Both the position numbers and the translations under genes were made by a program. This document shows, piece after piece, positions 12,790 to 12,796 of a DNA stretch of 12,796 bases. Position 1 is the first letter of the stretch; every line of letters starts with the position of its first letter. The stretch is from Patescibacteria group bacterium UBA7522. Its GTDB lineage: Bacteria; Patescibacteriota; CPR2; UBA1875. A model generated the notes under the pieces. The model was not told the origin of the DNA. It ran no database searches and was given only the letters and a program-made list of their open reading frames with translations. The DNA is taken from positions 1 through 12,796 of the forward strand of contig DLNA01000033.1 in assembly GCA_002476865.1 (NCBI GenBank). The letters run 5' to 3'.

Positions 12790-12796
12790 ACTCATT

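Noticed and set aside
1..12796. CRISPR array, insertion sequence, prophage or toxin-antitoxin pair
   Set aside because: No regularly spaced direct repeats, transposase or integrase motifs, or recognisable toxin or antitoxin proteins were found. The baseplate-J-like protein has a membrane anchor and housekeeping neighbours, so I do not read it as phage.

Overview
The window looks like a piece of chromosome from a Candidatus Patescibacteria (CPR) bacterium. The evidence is indirect: an AT-rich genome with short intergenic gaps, an FtsA/PilM-like ATPase next to a membrane-anchored baseplate-J-like protein, a compact alanyl-tRNA synthetase lacking the C-terminal domain, a CvpA-CAP fusion, and AT-rich GAATTT-type repeats between and even inside genes. 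I cannot assign a class. ruvX ends in TGA and TGA is not seen inside the genes, so the standard bacterial code fits. All recognised genes but one lie on the minus strand, so gene order below runs from high to low coordinates.

12.8-11.8 kb: a four-helix-bundle (S23-type) protein, then an IscU/NifU Fe-S scaffold, then a possible 18-residue Cys-containing peptide whose stop codon enters a strong intrinsic terminator. 11.75-8.06 kb: a CvpA-CAP fusion, a YdcF/DUF218 protein, the tRNA thiouridylase MnmA (with a repeat-derived in-frame insertion) and a stomatin-like (slipin) membrane protein. 8.0-7.5 kb: a compositionally foreign, GC-richer cassette. It has an extended -10 promoter, an immediate terminator-like hairpin, a small ORF of unknown function with a near-perfect Shine-Dalgarno sequence, and a closing inverted repeat. 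7.47-5.74 kb: alaS. 5.69-5.32 kb: the only plus-strand gene, a small charged protein of unknown function, with an eight-G tract in its putative promoter spacer. 5.12-0.64 kb: a probable operon of an FtsA/PilM-like ATPase, a baseplate-J-like membrane protein, ruvX and mltG. 602-1: the start of an ABC-2-type exporter ATPase, cut by the window edge.

Functionally the genes mix information processing (alaS, mnmA, ruvX), Fe-S assembly (iscU; MnmA of this CxxC type may itself use a cluster) and cell envelope work (MltG, actin-like ATPase plus membrane partner, CvpA-CAP, YdcF, slipin, ABC exporter). Two initiation modes are visible. Some genes have clear Shine-Dalgarno sites. In alaS, ydcF and cvpA-CAP a -10 hexamer sits exactly 6 nt before the ATG, and 9 nt before it in the ABC gene, which predicts leaderless or nearly leaderless mRNAs.

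The least explained items are the GC-rich cassette with its leader hairpin, the 18-residue peptide after iscU, the G8 promoter tract, and the ATPase/baseplate-J pair.
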